DNA of 51,128 bases, from positions 951 through 52,078 of the forward strand of contig NZ_MJGV01000017.1 in assembly GCF_001865015.1 (NCBI RefSeq), given 5' to 3'. How positions within the stretch are numbered: the stretch's first letter is position 1; every line of letters starts with the position of its first letter. Shown here piece by piece: positions 6,802 to 15,725 of the stretch. Under the pieces are notes generated by a model, which did no database searches, had not been told where the DNA came from, and saw only the letters and a program-made list of their open reading frames with translations. Origin of the DNA: Curtobacterium sp. MMLR14_010. GTDB lineage: Bacteria > Actinomycetota > Actinomycetes > Actinomycetales > Microbacteriaceae. Both the position numbers and the translations under genes were made by a program.

Positions 6802-7992
6802 TCAGTACCAGTGCGGGTTGACGCTCATCTCGTGGTTCCAGGCCCCGCACGGGGTGCCGTAGCTGCTCTTGATGTAGGCCAGGCCCCAGTTGACCTGCGT
6901 GTCCTGGTTCGTCCGCCAGTCGGCGCCGGCGGCCGCGAGCTTCGACGCGGGCAGCGCCTGGGGGATGCCGTAGGCGCCGCTCGAGGCGTTGAGGGCGTTC
7001 GCGCGCCAGCCCGACTCCTGCGTCCACAGGGAGACCAGGCAGCCGAACTGGTCGTCACCCCAGCCGTAGCTCGGGAGCGCACTGCGGGCGTAGGCCTGCG
7101 CGGCGGCCGGGTCGACCGTCACACCACCGGTGCTCGGGTACGCGTTGCCCGGAGCCGCGGCGTCCGGTGTGCCGGCGGACGTCTGCGCTGCCGCGGCGGC
7201 CTGTGCCGCGGCCTCGGCGGCGGCTGCCTGCGCTGCCGCCTGCGCGGCGACGGCGCGCCCGACCGCGTACCGACGTTCCGTCTCGGCGGTCGAGTCCTGC
7301 AGGGACGCGAGCTGGGCGTAGAGCTGCGTGCTGTGCGACTGGGTCGACGCCACGGCCTGGTCGGCGCGGTCCTCGGCGGCCTTCGCCGCAGCCGCCTTCG
7401 TCTCGGCCGCCGCCGCGAGGGACGCCCGCTCGGCCTCGGCCCGTCGTGCCTGGTCGCCGAGCGAGGACGCCGTCCCCGCCGCGACGGAGGCGTCGTCCAT
7501 CACGCCGGACCACGTCGTCGTGAGCTGGTCGATCGCGCCGAGCTGGTAGAGCAGCTGGTTCGGGTCCTTCGTCGTCGCGATCCGCGTGGTCATCTGGTCA
7601 CCGGTGCCGTCGCGGTACAGGCTCGCGGCGAGCTGTCCTGCGCGCGTCCGCGCGCGGTCCGCGGTCGCCCTGGCAGCGTCGGCCTGGGCCTGGAGGCTCG
7701 TGGCGGTCCGGGCGGCCGCCTGCAGGTCCGCCTCGGCCTGCGTCGCGACCGCGGAGGCGTCCAGCGCGACCTGCGACTTGGCGGCGGCGTCGGCCTGCGC
7801 TGACCGGAGTGCGGCCTTGACGCGCTGGACCTCGGTCCGCTTGGCGGTCTCGTTGCCCTTGGCGTGCTGGACGTCCTGCCAGCTCGGGTACTCGGTGGCG
7901 CCGGCCGGCACCGCGGTCACGAGGGGGCCGACGAGCGCACCCACGACCACGACGGCCGCGACGAGTACGCGTCTTCCAGGACTACGACGCAT
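6802..7992 (-). CDS. Secreted coiled-coil protein with C-terminal lysozyme-like (SLT) domain
   Basis: 396 residues. A signal peptide (basic start, hydrophobic 9-27, AGA cleavage near 33) is followed by a long Ala/Gln-rich coiled coil (about 45-290). After a flexible linker, residues about 315-396 form a lysozyme-like domain. That domain has [15 protein letters not shown], where the glutamate would be catalytic, then [11 protein letters not shown] and [20 protein letters not shown]. Layout and motifs resemble actinobacterial secreted transglycosylase-like (aggregation-promoting-factor type) proteins that act on peptidoglycan. The coiled coil resembles NlpC/P60 and EnvC-type regulators. The ATG at 7992 follows a -10-like TACCCT by six nucleotides with no ribosome-binding site, so a leaderless mRNA is likely. 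Confidence 0.8.
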   Translation of the reverse strand: MRRSPGRRVLVAAVVVVGALVGPLVTAVPAGATEYPSWQDVQHAKGNETAKRTEVQRVKAALRSAQADAAAKSQVALDASAVATQAEADLQAAARTATSLQAQADAARATADRARTRAGQLAASLYRDGTGDQMTTRIATTKDPNQLLYQLGAIDQLTTTWSGVMDDASVAAGTASSLGDQARRAEAERASLAAAAETKAAAAKAAEDRADQAVASTQSHSTQLYAQLASLQDSTAETERRYAVGRAVAAQAAAQAAAAEAAAQAAAAAQTSAGTPDAAAPGNAYPSTGGVTVDPAAAQAYARSALPSYGWGDDQFGCLVSLWTQESGWRANALNASSGAYGIPQALPASKLAAAGADWRTNQDTQVNWGLAYIKSSYGTPCGAWNHEMSVNPHWY

Positions 7993-7998
7993 GGGGGA

Positions 7999-8004
7999 AG
8001 GGTA
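7999..8004 (-). promoter_or_regulatory. -10 box TACCCT for the secreted SLT gene
   Basis: Minus-strand TACCCT ends six nucleotides before the ATG at 7992, and no Shine-Dalgarno sequence is present. A leaderless transcript is inferred. Confidence 0.5.
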
Positions 8005-8057
8005 CCGAGGACACGCCCGTTCGCCACCAGCCTCGCCGCCGATCCACCGCCCGATGC

Positions 8058-8063
8058 TAAAGT
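8058..8063 (+). promoter_or_regulatory. -10 box TAAAGT upstream of pnp
   Basis: TAAAGT lies about 210 nt before the pnp start. The long leader (8070-8271) contains ACACACGTGTG near 8215 but no clear riboswitch. PNPase genes are often autoregulated through long leaders, so this region could matter for that. Confidence 0.4.
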
Positions 8064-8271
8064 CAGGGCGTCCGGGGACCGTTTCCCGAGACGACACACA
8101 ACATCGCACGCAGACCGGCACGAAGCTGGTCATCGGTGGTGGCATGCGGGCCGAGGGTTCCCGACTGCTTCTACTGCTGGCCAGGCATGCGTTCCGCGTC
8201 GTGGAGCGCACGTGCACACACGTGTGCCCGAGGCCGGGTCTGCTGCACCACAGACGCAAGGAGGCATCCTC

Positions 8272-10545
8272 TTGGAGGGTCCCGAAATCAAGTTCGCTGA
8301 AGCGATCATCGACAACGGTCGCTACGGCACCAGGACGGTCCGGTTCGAGACCGGCCGTCTCGCGCAGCAGGCACAGGGTGCCGTCGCTGCGTACCTGGAC
8401 GAAGAGACCATGCTGCTGTCGGCCACCAGCGCCGGCAAGCACCCGCGTGAGGGCTTCGACTTCTTCCCGCTGACGGTCGACGTCGAGGAGCGGTCGTACG
8501 CGGCCGGCAAGATCCCCGGCTCGTTCTTCCGCCGCGAAGGCCGTCCCTCGACCGAGGCGATCCTGGTCTGCCGTCTGATCGACCGGCCGCTGCGCCCGTC
8601 GTTCGTCGACGGTCTCCGCAACGAGGTCCAGATCGTCATCACCGTCCTGAGCATCGCTCCTGACGAGTTCTACGACGCCCTGGCCATCAACGCCGCGTCC
8701 GCGTCGACGCAGATCTCCGGTCTGCCGTTCTCCGGCCCGATCGCCGGTGTGCGCCTCGCGCTGATCGGCGACCAGTGGGTCGCGTTCCCGAAGGCGTCGC
8801 AGCTCGCCGAGGCCGTCTTCGACCTCACCGTCGCCGGTCGTGTCGTCACGGACGACGCGGGCAACGAGGACGTCGCGATCATGATGGTCGAGGCCGAGGC
8901 CACCGAGCACAGCTGGGACCTCATCCAGGGCGGCGCCACCAAGCCCGACGAGGCCGTCGTCGCGCAGGGTCTCGAGGCGGCGAAGCCGTTCCTCAAGTCC
9001 CTCGTCGAGGCCCAGGCCAAGCTCGCCGCGCAGTCGGCCAAGGAGATCCAGGACTACCCGGTCTTCCCGCCGTACGCCGACGAGGTCTACGCCGCCGTCG
9101 AGTCGATCGCGCTCTCCGAGCTCGGTGACGTCTACAAGATCGCCGCGAAGGCCGAGCGCCAGGACGCCGACGACGCACTCAAGTCGCGCGTCAAGGCCGC
9201 CATCGCCGAGCAGGTCACCGCGGGCACGCTGCCCGAGGTCGCCAACAGCCAGGTCAGCGCCGCGTACAAGTCGGTCACGAAGAAGGTCGTCCGCGGCCGC
9301 ATCCTGACCGAGCAGGTCCGCATGGACGGTCGCGGCCTCGCCGACATCCGTCCGCTCGACGCCGAGGTCGCCGTGATCCCGCGCGTCCACGGTTCCGCGG
9401 TGTTCCAGCGCGGCGAGACGCAGATCCTCGGCGTCACCACGCTGAACATGCTCAAGATGGAGCAGCAGATCGACTCGCTGTCGCCCGTCAAGAAGAAGCG
9501 CTACCTGCACCACTACAACTTCCCGCCCTACTCGACCGGTGAGACCGGCCGCGTGGGTTCGCCGAAGCGTCGCGAGATCGGGCACGGCTTCCTCGCCGAG
9601 CGCGCCCTCGTGCCGGTGCTGCCCTCGCGCGACGAGTTCCCGTACGCCATCCGTCAGGTCTCCGAGGCGCTCAGCTCGAACGGGTCGACCTCGATGGGTT
9701 CCGTCTGCGCCTCGACCCTGTCGCTGCTGAACGCCGGTGTGCCCCTCAAGGCCCCGGTCGCCGGCATCGCCATGGGCCTGGTGTCCGACACCGTCGACGG
9801 CCAGACCCGCTACGCGGCGCTGACCGACATCCTCGGAGCCGAGGACGCCCTCGGTGACATGGACTTCAAGGTCGCCGGCACGTCGGAGTTCGTCACCGCC
9901 ATCCAGCTCGACACCAAGCTCGACGGCATCCCGTCGTCGGTGCTCGACGCCGCGCTGAAGCAGGCCAAGGAGGCCCGCTCGGCCATCCTCGGTGTGCTGA
10001 ACGAGGCGATCGACGGACCGGACGAGATGGCCGACACCGCTCCGCGCGTCATCTCGGTGCAGATCCCCGTCGACAAGATCGGCGAGCTGATCGGCCCGAA
10101 GGGCAAGACGATCAACGGGATCCAGGACACCACCGGTGCCGACATCTCGATCGAGGACGACGGCACGGTCTACATCGGTGCCGTCGACGGTCCGTCCGCC
10201 GAGGCCGCGCGTGCGCAGGTCAACGCGATCGCGAACCCGACCAACCCGGAGATCGGGGACCAGTTCCTCGGCACCGTCGTGAAGATCGCCACGTTCGGCG
10301 CCTTCGTGTCGCTGCTCCCGGGCCGTGACGGTCTGCTGCACGTCTCCGAGGTCCGCAAGCTCGCCGGTGGCAAGCGCGTGGAGAACGTCGAGGACGTCCT
10401 GGGCGTTGGCCAGAAGATCCTGGTCGAGGTCACCAAGGTGGACGACCGCGGCAAGCTCTCGCTCGCGCCGGTCGTGGCCGACGACGTCGACACCGAGGGT
10501 CGCGACGACCACGGGTCGCACGCCGAGGCGCCCGCCGAGGGCTGA
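8272..10545 (+). CDS. pnp: Polyribonucleotide nucleotidyltransferase (PNPase)
   Basis: 757 residues with the full PNPase layout: first RNase PH domain (about 15-150), helical linker, second RNase PH domain (about 345-570), KH domain ([18 protein letters not shown], about 595-655) and S1 domain (about 660-735), then a short acidic tail. The active-site region includes [13 protein letters not shown]. PNPase degrades RNA phosphorolytically from the 3' end and trims or tails RNAs. The start is TTG ([10 protein letters not shown]): AAGGAGG lies seven nucleotides upstream, and family members begin [10 protein letters not shown]. The frame is open back to 7864 but carries nothing conserved. A perfect terminator hairpin follows. 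Confidence 0.97.
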   Translation: MEGPEIKFAEAIIDNGRYGTRTVRFETGRLAQQAQGAVAAYLDEETMLLSATSAGKHPREGFDFFPLTVDVEERSYAAGKIPGSFFRREGRPSTEAILVCRLIDRPLRPSFVDGLRNEVQIVITVLSIAPDEFYDALAINAASASTQISGLPFSGPIAGVRLALIGDQWVAFPKASQLAEAVFDLTVAGRVVTDDAGNEDVAIMMVEAEATEHSWDLIQGGATKPDEAVVAQGLEAAKPFLKSLVEAQAKLAAQSAKEIQDYPVFPPYADEVYAAVESIALSELGDVYKIAAKAERQDADDALKSRVKAAIAEQVTAGTLPEVANSQVSAAYKSVTKKVVRGRILTEQVRMDGRGLADIRPLDAEVAVIPRVHGSAVFQRGETQILGVTTLNMLKMEQQIDSLSPVKKKRYLHHYNFPPYSTGETGRVGSPKRREIGHGFLAERALVPVLPSRDEFPYAIRQVSEALSSNGSTSMGSVCASTLSLLNAGVPLKAPVAGIAMGLVSDTVDGQTRYAALTDILGAEDALGDMDFKVAGTSEFVTAIQLDTKLDGIPSSVLDAALKQAKEARSAILGVLNEAIDGPDEMADTAPRVISVQIPVDKIGELIGPKGKTINGIQDTTGADISIEDDGTVYIGAVDGPSAEAARAQVNAIANPTNPEIGDQFLGTVVKIATFGAFVSLLPGRDGLLHVSEVRKLAGGKRVENVEDVLGVGQKILVEVTKVDDRGKLSLAPVVADDVDTEGRDDHGSHAEAPAEG

Positions 10546-10559
10546 GCCCCAGCACGACA

Positions 10560-10595
10560 GAACGGCCGCCACTCCTGCTGGAGTGGCGGCCGTTC
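10560..10595 (+). terminator. Terminator hairpin after pnp
   Basis: GAACGGCCGCCACTCC and GGAGTGGCGGCCGTTC form a perfect 16-bp stem with a TGCT loop. The next gene is convergent, so the hairpin may serve both strands. Confidence 0.85.
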
Positions 10596-10616
10596 CGCTG
10601 TACCGGGAGAGGGTGC

Positions 10617-11144
10617 TCAGGCCGCGGGGGTCTCCTGCGTGCCGGTGAGCTGTGCGCGGCCCAGGATGTGCTCGCGCAGGACGAAGCCGACGACCGCGGG
10701 GGTGGCGTCCGCCGGGGCCTCGAGAACGGGGACGTCGAGGGCGCTCAGCGTGAAGACGTACCGGTGCGCGCCGTGTCCGGCGGGCGGGGCGGCACCGAGG
10801 AAGGTGTCCGTGCCGAACTCGTTGCGGCGGCGGAGCGCCTCGGCAGGCAGCAGCGCGTCGTCCGTGCCGGCACCCGCGGGGAGCTCGGTCGCGGACGCCG
10901 GGATGTCGGTGAGGCTCCAGTGCCAGAAGCCCGAGCCGGTCGGCGCGTCGGGGTCGTACACGGTGAGCACGTAGCTCTGCGTGCCCTCGGGAGCGCCGGT
11001 CCAGGCGAGGGCGGGGGAGCGGTCCTCGCCGCCGACGTCGGAGCCGCGCGCTGAGGTGGGCAGTTCACCGCCGTCGGTGAAGTCGGTGCTGGTGAGGGAG
11101 AAGGACGGCACCTCGGGGAGGCGCCAGAGCGGGTCGTTGGCCAT
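10617..11144 (-). CDS. YbhB/YbcL (PEBP, Raf kinase inhibitor-like) family protein
   Basis: 175 residues. The phosphatidylethanolamine-binding protein fold is indicated by SPALAWTGAPEGTQSYVLTV, DPDAPTGSGFWHW (ligand-pocket Asp, Pro and His/Trp) and GAHRYVFTLSALD. Bacterial YbhB-type proteins are small cytosolic proteins of uncertain role. The family name comes from a eukaryotic relative and does not imply a kinase target here. The ATG at 11144 is chosen because the in-frame TTG at 11156 adds only four residues and abuts the nearest purine stretch. The gene stands alone, facing pnp, with a perfect hairpin on its upstream side. Confidence 0.9.
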   Translation of the reverse strand: MANDPLWRLPEVPSFSLTSTDFTDGGELPTSARGSDVGGEDRSPALAWTGAPEGTQSYVLTVYDPDAPTGSGFWHWSLTDIPASATELPAGAGTDDALLPAEALRRRNEFGTDTFLGAAPPAGHGAHRYVFTLSALDVPVLEAPADATPAVVGFVLREHILGRAQLTGTQETPAA

Positions 11145-11178
11145 GGGCCCAGGCAACCACCTGTGCCCTGGGGGTGAC

Positions 11179-11214
11179 CGGGAGGCTCGGTGCCAGCTGG
11201 CACCGAGCCTCCCG
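11179..11214. terminator. Perfect 16-bp hairpin of the GGGAGGCTCG type
   Basis: CGGGAGGCTCGGTGCC and GGCACCGAGCCTCCCG pair perfectly across an AGCT loop. It lies just past the stop of the minus-strand ferritin-like gene (read on the minus strand) and before the PEBP gene, so it probably ends the former. There is no T-run. Confidence 0.75.
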
Positions 11215-11246
11215 TCAGGTGGTCGCGCTCACCGCGACCGTGCGGA

Positions 11247-12212
11247 TCAGGCCGGTCCGGTGGCGCTCCCGGGGTTGCCGCTCGCCACGATGGCGCCGTT
11301 GACGCCCTCGGGGAAGAAGCCGCCCTTGTCGATCTGGTTCGGGTTCAGGAACACGATGTTGAGCACGCGCTCCGCGGTGCGGCCGTACGCCAACGAGTTG
11401 GCGTCGGTCGGGACGAAGTTCACCGCACCGGTCGACGTCGTGATGCCCTGGTCGTCGTCGGTCGGCCCGTCGAGCGAGTCGCGGGCGCCGGAGATCTTGT
11501 TCGCCGGCACCTGCAGCCCCTTGTCGAAGAGCTTCGAGCGGATGATGCCCGCGTGGTACGCCTCGACGGCCAGGATGCCCGCCGCTGCGCTGAGGTACGT
11601 CTTGTTGGTGATGAGCGGAGCAGCGCCCTTGTAGGCGGTGACCCCGACGTCCTCGAACACGTAGGCGCCGAGCAGGAAGGCCTCCTCACTGGCGAAGGGG
11701 TTGAAGGTCCCCGTCGGTCCGACCACTCCCGCGGCCCGGGCGGCCGCGGTGAAGGCGTTCGTGAAGTCGATCTTCGGACGCGAGACGGCCGCACCACCGA
11801 GCGCCGAACGCAGGAACGCCACGTGTGCACGCTCGTCGTTGGCGATCTCGGTCGCGATGCCGCGGATGGCCGGGGTCCTGAACGGCACCTTGCTGCCGCC
11901 GACGACCGGCCCCTGGGGGTCGATGCCGGTGGTCATGCTGGCGGTGAGTCCGGTGCCGAACACGGCGCGGAGGTAGAACTCGGCCTCGAGGTACTCGAGG
12001 TTGAGCGCGAAGTTGAGGATGGCGGCGTCGGAGACGGCACCGTCCTCGGCGGGGGAGGCGGAGGCTCGGTCGGCGGTGAGCACCGAGGAGCCCAGCGCGG
12101 CGATGCCGGCTGAGGCGCCGGCGACGCCGGCGGCTGCGAAGAAGCGACGTCGATCGAGAGCGTTCTCGGCGCTCCGGTCGATGGCGTGACGGATGAATCG
12201 GTTGTCGAACAT
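11247..12212 (-). CDS. Tat-exported ferritin-like domain protein
   Basis: 321 residues. The N-terminus has a twin-arginine-type signal (DRRRFFAAAG, then a hydrophobic stretch to about 45 and an ASA site). The body carries the four-helix ferritin-like signature: NLEYLEAEFYLRAVFG, EIANDERAHVAFLRSALG, EEAFLLGAYVFEDVGV and GILAVEAYHAGIIRSKL. The Glu/His residues would bind a di-metal site. It resembles plant and bacterial desiccation-related (PCC13-62-like) proteins, whose function is poorly known. GAGGA six nucleotides before the ATG at 12212 fixes the start. It lies downstream of a TetR gene on the same strand, about 150 nt away. A promoter within the gap suggests separate transcription. Confidence 0.85.
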   Translation of the reverse strand: MFDNRFIRHAIDRSAENALDRRRFFAAAGVAGASAGIAALGSSVLTADRASASPAEDGAVSDAAILNFALNLEYLEAEFYLRAVFGTGLTASMTTGIDPQGPVVGGSKVPFRTPAIRGIATEIANDERAHVAFLRSALGGAAVSRPKIDFTNAFTAAARAAGVVGPTGTFNPFASEEAFLLGAYVFEDVGVTAYKGAAPLITNKTYLSAAAGILAVEAYHAGIIRSKLFDKGLQVPANKISGARDSLDGPTDDDQGITTSTGAVNFVPTDANSLAYGRTAERVLNIVFLNPNQIDKGGFFPEGVNGAIVASGNPGSATGPA

Positions 12213-12309
12213 CGGTGTCCTCGTGACGTGCTGGCAGCACGGACCCGGCCGACGCTGCAGGGAAACGGGTCGGCTGGGCACGATCGGCGGGTTGGTCGAT
12301 CGTGGGGTG

Positions 12310-12315
12310 AAGCTA
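12310..12315 (-). promoter_or_regulatory. -10 box TAGCTT for the ferritin-like gene
   Basis: Minus-strand TAGCTT lies about 97 nt before the ATG at 12212. A small CCCCC/GGGGG hairpin (12316-12329) lies immediately upstream of it, perhaps ending the TetR transcript. Confidence 0.35.
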
Positions 12316-12364
12316 CCCCCGGACGGGGGCCTCCACCAGGGGTGACGCGGAAACCGGTCGGTGG

Positions 12365-13015
12365 TCAGCCGGCGAGGACGCGTTCGGCGACGCGGCCGAG
12401 CGCCGCGGTCGCAGCGATGGCGTCACCCGCGTACGCGCCGGACATCGCGCCGTCGCGGGCGAGCATGAGTTCGTCGGCGCCGTCGCCGGGCAGCGGGTGG
12501 CCCGCGTCCTGCAGGAGGTCGGCGAGCCGCTCGGTGTACCAGTCGCGGTGGGAGGCCACGAGGACCCGGATCTGGTCGCGGGGATCGTGGTACTCGGCTG
12601 CGGCGTTGAGGAACGCGCAACCGCGGAAGGACGGCGCGTTCACCTCGTCCGTCACGGCGGTGACCCACGTCCGGACCGCGTCGGAGGCGCTGCCCGCGTC
12701 GGCCACCAGGGCGTCGAAGGCCTGCTGCACGCGCTCGTGCTGCGTGTTCACGTAGGCCAGGATCAGGTTGTCCTTGGACCCGTAGTGCTTGTAGAACGTC
12801 GCCTTCGTGACGCTGGCCTCGGAGATGAGGCGGTCGACGCCGACGCTGTGGATGCCCTCCTCGTAGAAGAGCCGGTTCGCGGTCTCCAGGATGCGGACCT
12901 TCGCGCCGCCGGAGCGGGGAGCCGGGGGGACGCTCGACCCGTCCGGCGACGCGAGGCCACTGGTGCTCTTCCCGAGGAGACGCTGGACGGTCGGTTGGGG
13001 GGAATCGACCGTCAC
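12365..13015 (-). CDS. TetR/AcrR family transcriptional regulator
   Basis: 216 residues. After about 38 variable residues, the helix-turn-helix domain runs KVRILETANRLFYEEGIHSVGVDRLISEASVTKATFYKHYGSKDNLI (about 39-85). The C-terminal ligand domain follows, including FRGCAFLNAAAEYHDP, typical of the TetR_C branch that has a conserved cysteine. The start is GTG at 13015, chosen because GAGGAG lies eight nucleotides upstream. About 140 bp upstream is an inverted repeat overlapping a likely -35, suggesting autorepression. No transporter or enzyme gene is adjacent apart from the M16 gene on the other strand, so the ligand and further targets are unknown. Confidence 0.9.
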   Translation of the reverse strand: MTVDSPQPTVQRLLGKSTSGLASPDGSSVPPAPRSGGAKVRILETANRLFYEEGIHSVGVDRLISEASVTKATFYKHYGSKDNLILAYVNTQHERVQQAFDALVADAGSASDAVRTWVTAVTDEVNAPSFRGCAFLNAAAEYHDPRDQIRVLVASHRDWYTERLADLLQDAGHPLPGDGADELMLARDGAMSGAYAGDAIAATAALGRVAERVLAG

Positions 13016-13136
13016 AGCGTGGCTCCTCGGTGGTCATCGGCTCCGCGGCTGAGTGGGGGAACTCGGTGCCGCCGAGGACTGATGTCCCGAGCCACCGGAT
13101 CGGCTTCAAGCGGGGGCTTCCGATCCGGCAAGCACG

Positions 13137-13177
13137 ACTGTAGCACGAAGGAGGACAGACAGACAAGTCGGTCTGTC
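13137..13177 (-). promoter_or_regulatory. Promoter and palindromic operator upstream of the TetR gene
   Basis: On the minus strand TTGTCT (13161-13166) and TACAGT (13137-13142) form -35/-10 elements with an 18-bp spacer. The -35 is covered by GACAGAC-AAGTCG-GTCTGTC (13158-13177), a 7-bp-arm inverted repeat of the size TetR dimers bind. A further GACAGAC half-site overlaps it on the left. Confidence 0.55.
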
Positions 13178-13251
13178 CGTGTTTTCTGTACCCCATTCCG
13201 GGGCGCTGTGAACCCTCGCCCCAAGCTGGCAGGACGGCGTCCGATCATCAG

Positions 13252-13257
13252 TAGGCT
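13252..13257 (+). promoter_or_regulatory. -10 box TAGGCT for the M16 peptidase gene
   Basis: TAGGCT ends eight nucleotides before the ATG at 13266, and there is no Shine-Dalgarno sequence. A leaderless transcript is inferred. Confidence 0.55.
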
Positions 13258-13265
13258 CGACCGCG

Positions 13266-14603
13266 ATGAACCGCCCAGTCCCGCTGCCCCTCGAGGCCCC
13301 GGACACGTCCTTCCTGACGTCCGGAGGATCCTTCGTCCGCCGAACCGTGCTCCCGTCGGGCGTGCGCGTGCTGACCGAGGCGGTTCCGGCATCCCACTCC
13401 ACGAGCATCGGGTACTGGGTCGGTGTCGGCTCCCGGGACGAGCGCGCGGGCCAGTTTGGCTCGACGCACTTCCTCGAGCACCTGCTCTTCAAGGGCACGA
13501 CCACCAGGAGCGCGCTCGACATCGCCGTCGCGTTCGACTCGGTCGGGGGCGAGCACAACGCCGCCACGGCCAAGGAGTACACCTGCTACTACGCCCGCGT
13601 GCGGGACGCCGACGTCCCGATGGCCGTGCGGGTCATCGGCGACATGGTGACGAACTCGGTGCTCGAACCCGCCGCCTTCGACATCGAGCGCGGGGTCATC
13701 CTCGAGGAGCTCGCGATGGCCGCCGACGACCCGGCGGACCTGGCCGGCGAGGCGTTCTTCGCGTCGGCGTTCGAGGGGCATGCGCTCGGTCGCCCGATCG
13801 GTGGCACCCCGGAGAGCATCCGCGCCGTCCAGCGCGACGAGGTGATGGCGCACTACGCCGAGCACTACGCCCCGAACGGGCTCGTCATCACCGCGGCCGG
13901 CGCCGTGGACCACGAGCGGTTCTGCGCCCTGGTCGACGAGGTCTTCCAGACGGCCGGCCGTGCCCGACCCGTCGACCGTCGGACCGCGCAGCCCGTGGCC
14001 GACCCGGTCGCCGAGAAGCTCTCGGTCGTGCACCGGCCCACCGAGCAGGTCAGCATGCTTCGCGGGTCGCAGGGCCTCGACCTCCGCGACGAGCGGCGCC
14101 CCGTGCTCAGCGTGCTCAACGCCGTCCTCGGCGGCGGCATGAGCTCACGGCTGTTCCAGGAGGTCCGCGAACGCCGCGGACTCGCCTACGCGGTGTCGTC
14201 CTTCGCCCCGGCGTACCTGGACAACGGCGCTTTCGGGGTCTACGCCGGGTGCGCCCCAGACAACGTCGCCGGCGTGATCGACATCGTCGACGCCGAGTTC
14301 CGCCGCATGGTCGACGACGGCATCACCGAGGACGAGCTCCGACGTGCGACGGGCCAGATCGAGGGCGCGCTGACGCTCTCGCTCGAGGACTCCGACGCCC
14401 GGATGACCCGCCTGGGCCGGGCCGAGCTCGGCACCGGGGAGTTCACCGACCTCGACACCGCCCTGGAGCGCGTCGACCGCGTGACGACCGGGGACGTCCT
14501 CGACCTCGCTCGTGACCTCCTCACCCGTCCGACCGTCACGGCGGTCGTCGGTGACGTCGAGCGGTCAGCGCTCGAGGCCGCCATGGGCTCCGGCGGTCGA
14601 TGA
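13266..14603 (+). CDS. M16 family zinc metallopeptidase (insulinase/MPP-like)
   Basis: 445 residues. The inverted zinc motif HxxEH is visible as HFLEH at about residues 75-79, with the downstream ERGVILEELAMAADDP glutamate. The C-terminal half has the noncatalytic M16C pattern (GGGMSSRLFQEVRERRGLAYAVSSF). Such single-chain peptidases belong to the PqqL/MPP/YmxG group. In actinobacteria the gene is usually found near pnp and dapB, as here, although its substrate is not known. The stop overlaps the next gene's ATG (ATGA), indicating co-transcription. Confidence 0.93.
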   Translation: MNRPVPLPLEAPDTSFLTSGGSFVRRTVLPSGVRVLTEAVPASHSTSIGYWVGVGSRDERAGQFGSTHFLEHLLFKGTTTRSALDIAVAFDSVGGEHNAATAKEYTCYYARVRDADVPMAVRVIGDMVTNSVLEPAAFDIERGVILEELAMAADDPADLAGEAFFASAFEGHALGRPIGGTPESIRAVQRDEVMAHYAEHYAPNGLVITAAGAVDHERFCALVDEVFQTAGRARPVDRRTAQPVADPVAEKLSVVHRPTEQVSMLRGSQGLDLRDERRPVLSVLNAVLGGGMSSRLFQEVRERRGLAYAVSSFAPAYLDNGAFGVYAGCAPDNVAGVIDIVDAEFRRMVDDGITEDELRRATGQIEGALTLSLEDSDARMTRLGRAELGTGEFTDLDTALERVDRVTTGDVLDLARDLLTRPTVTAVVGDVERSALEAAMGSGGR

Positions 14604-15211
14604 CGGAGATGTCGCACTACCTCTACCTCGTCCGACACGGCGAGCACCAGGACGCCGAGCACGGGCTGCGCGACGGCAAGCTGTCCGAGCGCGGCAAGCG
14701 GCAGTCGATGCTCATCGCCGATCGCCTCGGTGGCGTGCCCTTCGACGGTGTGTACCACTCGCCGCTCGAGGCCCCGAGCGAGACCGCGTCGTTCCTGGCG
14801 CAGCGCCTGCCCGCGATCCAGCCGGAGCCGTCGACGCTGCTGTTCGACTGCATCCCGTCCGGACCGACCCCGGACATGCCGACGGCCTACAAGAAGTTCT
14901 ACGGCGGGATCACCGAGGAGGAGATCATCGCCGGTCAGGCCCAGATGGGCGACGCCGTCGCCGAGTGGTTCACGCCGGCGATGCAGGACCGCCACGACCT
15001 CATCATCACGCACAACGCCGTGATCGGGTGGTTCGTCCGCGAGGTCTTCCAGGCGCCCGAGTGGCGCTGGATGGGCACCAACGTCGCCCACACCGCGCTG
15101 ACCGTCATCCGGATCCGTTCGGCCAAGCCGGCGGAGCTCGTCACGCTGAACGACACGGCGCACCTGCCGGTCGAGCTGCGCACCGGCCTGCCGGTCGAGC
15201 AGCCGCTGTAG
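14600..15211 (+). CDS. Histidine phosphatase superfamily protein
   Basis: 203 residues. The catalytic phosphate-pocket motif LVRHGEH (His at about residue 12) and the second motif LIITHNAVIGW (His near 136) mark the phosphoglycerate-mutase/acid-phosphatase fold. The donor glutamate would lie in the YHSPLEAPSETA region. The substrate cannot be told from sequence. The ATG at 14600 overlaps the M16 stop. A second ATG three codons later is possible. It ends three nucleotides from the convergent GNAT gene. Confidence 0.88.
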   Translation: MTEMSHYLYLVRHGEHQDAEHGLRDGKLSERGKRQSMLIADRLGGVPFDGVYHSPLEAPSETASFLAQRLPAIQPEPSTLLFDCIPSGPTPDMPTAYKKFYGGITEEEIIAGQAQMGDAVAEWFTPAMQDRHDLIITHNAVIGWFVREVFQAPEWRWMGTNVAHTALTVIRIRSAKPAELVTLNDTAHLPVELRTGLPVEQPL

Positions 15212-15214
15212 CGC

Positions 15215-15703
15215 TCAGACGCCCCGGCGGTACCAGGCGGTCGCGTTCGGGTTGTCGTTGAAGGGCTCGACCCGGTCGTAGCCCCGGCTCCGGTACATCG
15301 CGCCCGCGGCGACGAGCGAGTCGTTCGTGTCGAGCACGATCGCCGTCGCGCCGAGCTCGGCGCCCGCCCGCTCGAGCGCGTCCATGACGGCCGTCGCGAC
15401 CCCGCGGCCCCGTCCCGCCGGTGCCACGAACACGTGCTTGACCTCGAAGCGGACGTCGGCGCCGTCGTCGGCGATCCGCCGCAGCCCGCCACACCCGACG
15501 GGGGCGTCGCCGTCGTACGCCACCACGAACACCCCGCGGGGCGGGGTGAACTCCGCAGCCGGGGTGCGCTTGCGGGAGTACGTCCCCTGTGCGCTCGGGA
15601 AGGTGGCCTCACGCTCGTCGAGGTAGGCGTCGAGCAGGGCGTCGACCTCGGGCAGGTCCGCCGGGACGGTGCGCACGGTGACCGGGATGCGATCGAGGGG
15701 CAT
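15215..15703 (-). CDS. GNAT family N-acetyltransferase
   Basis: 162 residues. The acetyl-CoA motif is VKHVFVAPAGRGRGVATAVMDALE (the R-G-R-G-V-A core), followed by ATAIVLDTNDSLVAAGAMYRSRGYDRV, which holds the conserved tyrosine near the C-terminus. The amine substrate is unknown. The ATG at 15703 follows a -10 TAGGAT by six nucleotides, so the mRNA is likely leaderless. It shares a tiny 22-nt divergent promoter with dapB. Confidence 0.88.
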   Translation of the reverse strand: MPLDRIPVTVRTVPADLPEVDALLDAYLDEREATFPSAQGTYSRKRTPAAEFTPPRGVFVVAYDGDAPVGCGGLRRIADDGADVRFEVKHVFVAPAGRGRGVATAVMDALERAGAELGATAIVLDTNDSLVAAGAMYRSRGYDRVEPFNDNPNATAWYRRGV

Positions 15704-15709
15704 GCGTCG

Positions 15710-15719
15710 ATCCTAGGAT
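15710..15719. promoter_or_regulatory. Palindromic shared divergent -10 (ATCCTAGGAT)
   Basis: On each strand the palindrome gives TAGGAT ending exactly six nucleotides from a start codon: ATG 15726 (dapB, plus) and ATG 15703 (GNAT, minus). The two -10 hexamers overlap by the central TA. The whole intergenic space is 22 nt. Confidence 0.6.
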
Positions 15720-15725
15720 GGGCGC

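Noticed and set aside
8064..8271. A riboswitch in the pnp leader
   Set aside because: The leader is long, but no recognisable aptamer consensus was seen by eye.
6802..10572. A 1256-codon minus-strand open frame covering pnp
   Set aside because: Only its last 396 codons are real (the secreted SLT gene). The rest is the antisense shadow of pnp, with Arg/Asp/Leu-rich composition typical of GC-rich antisense frames.
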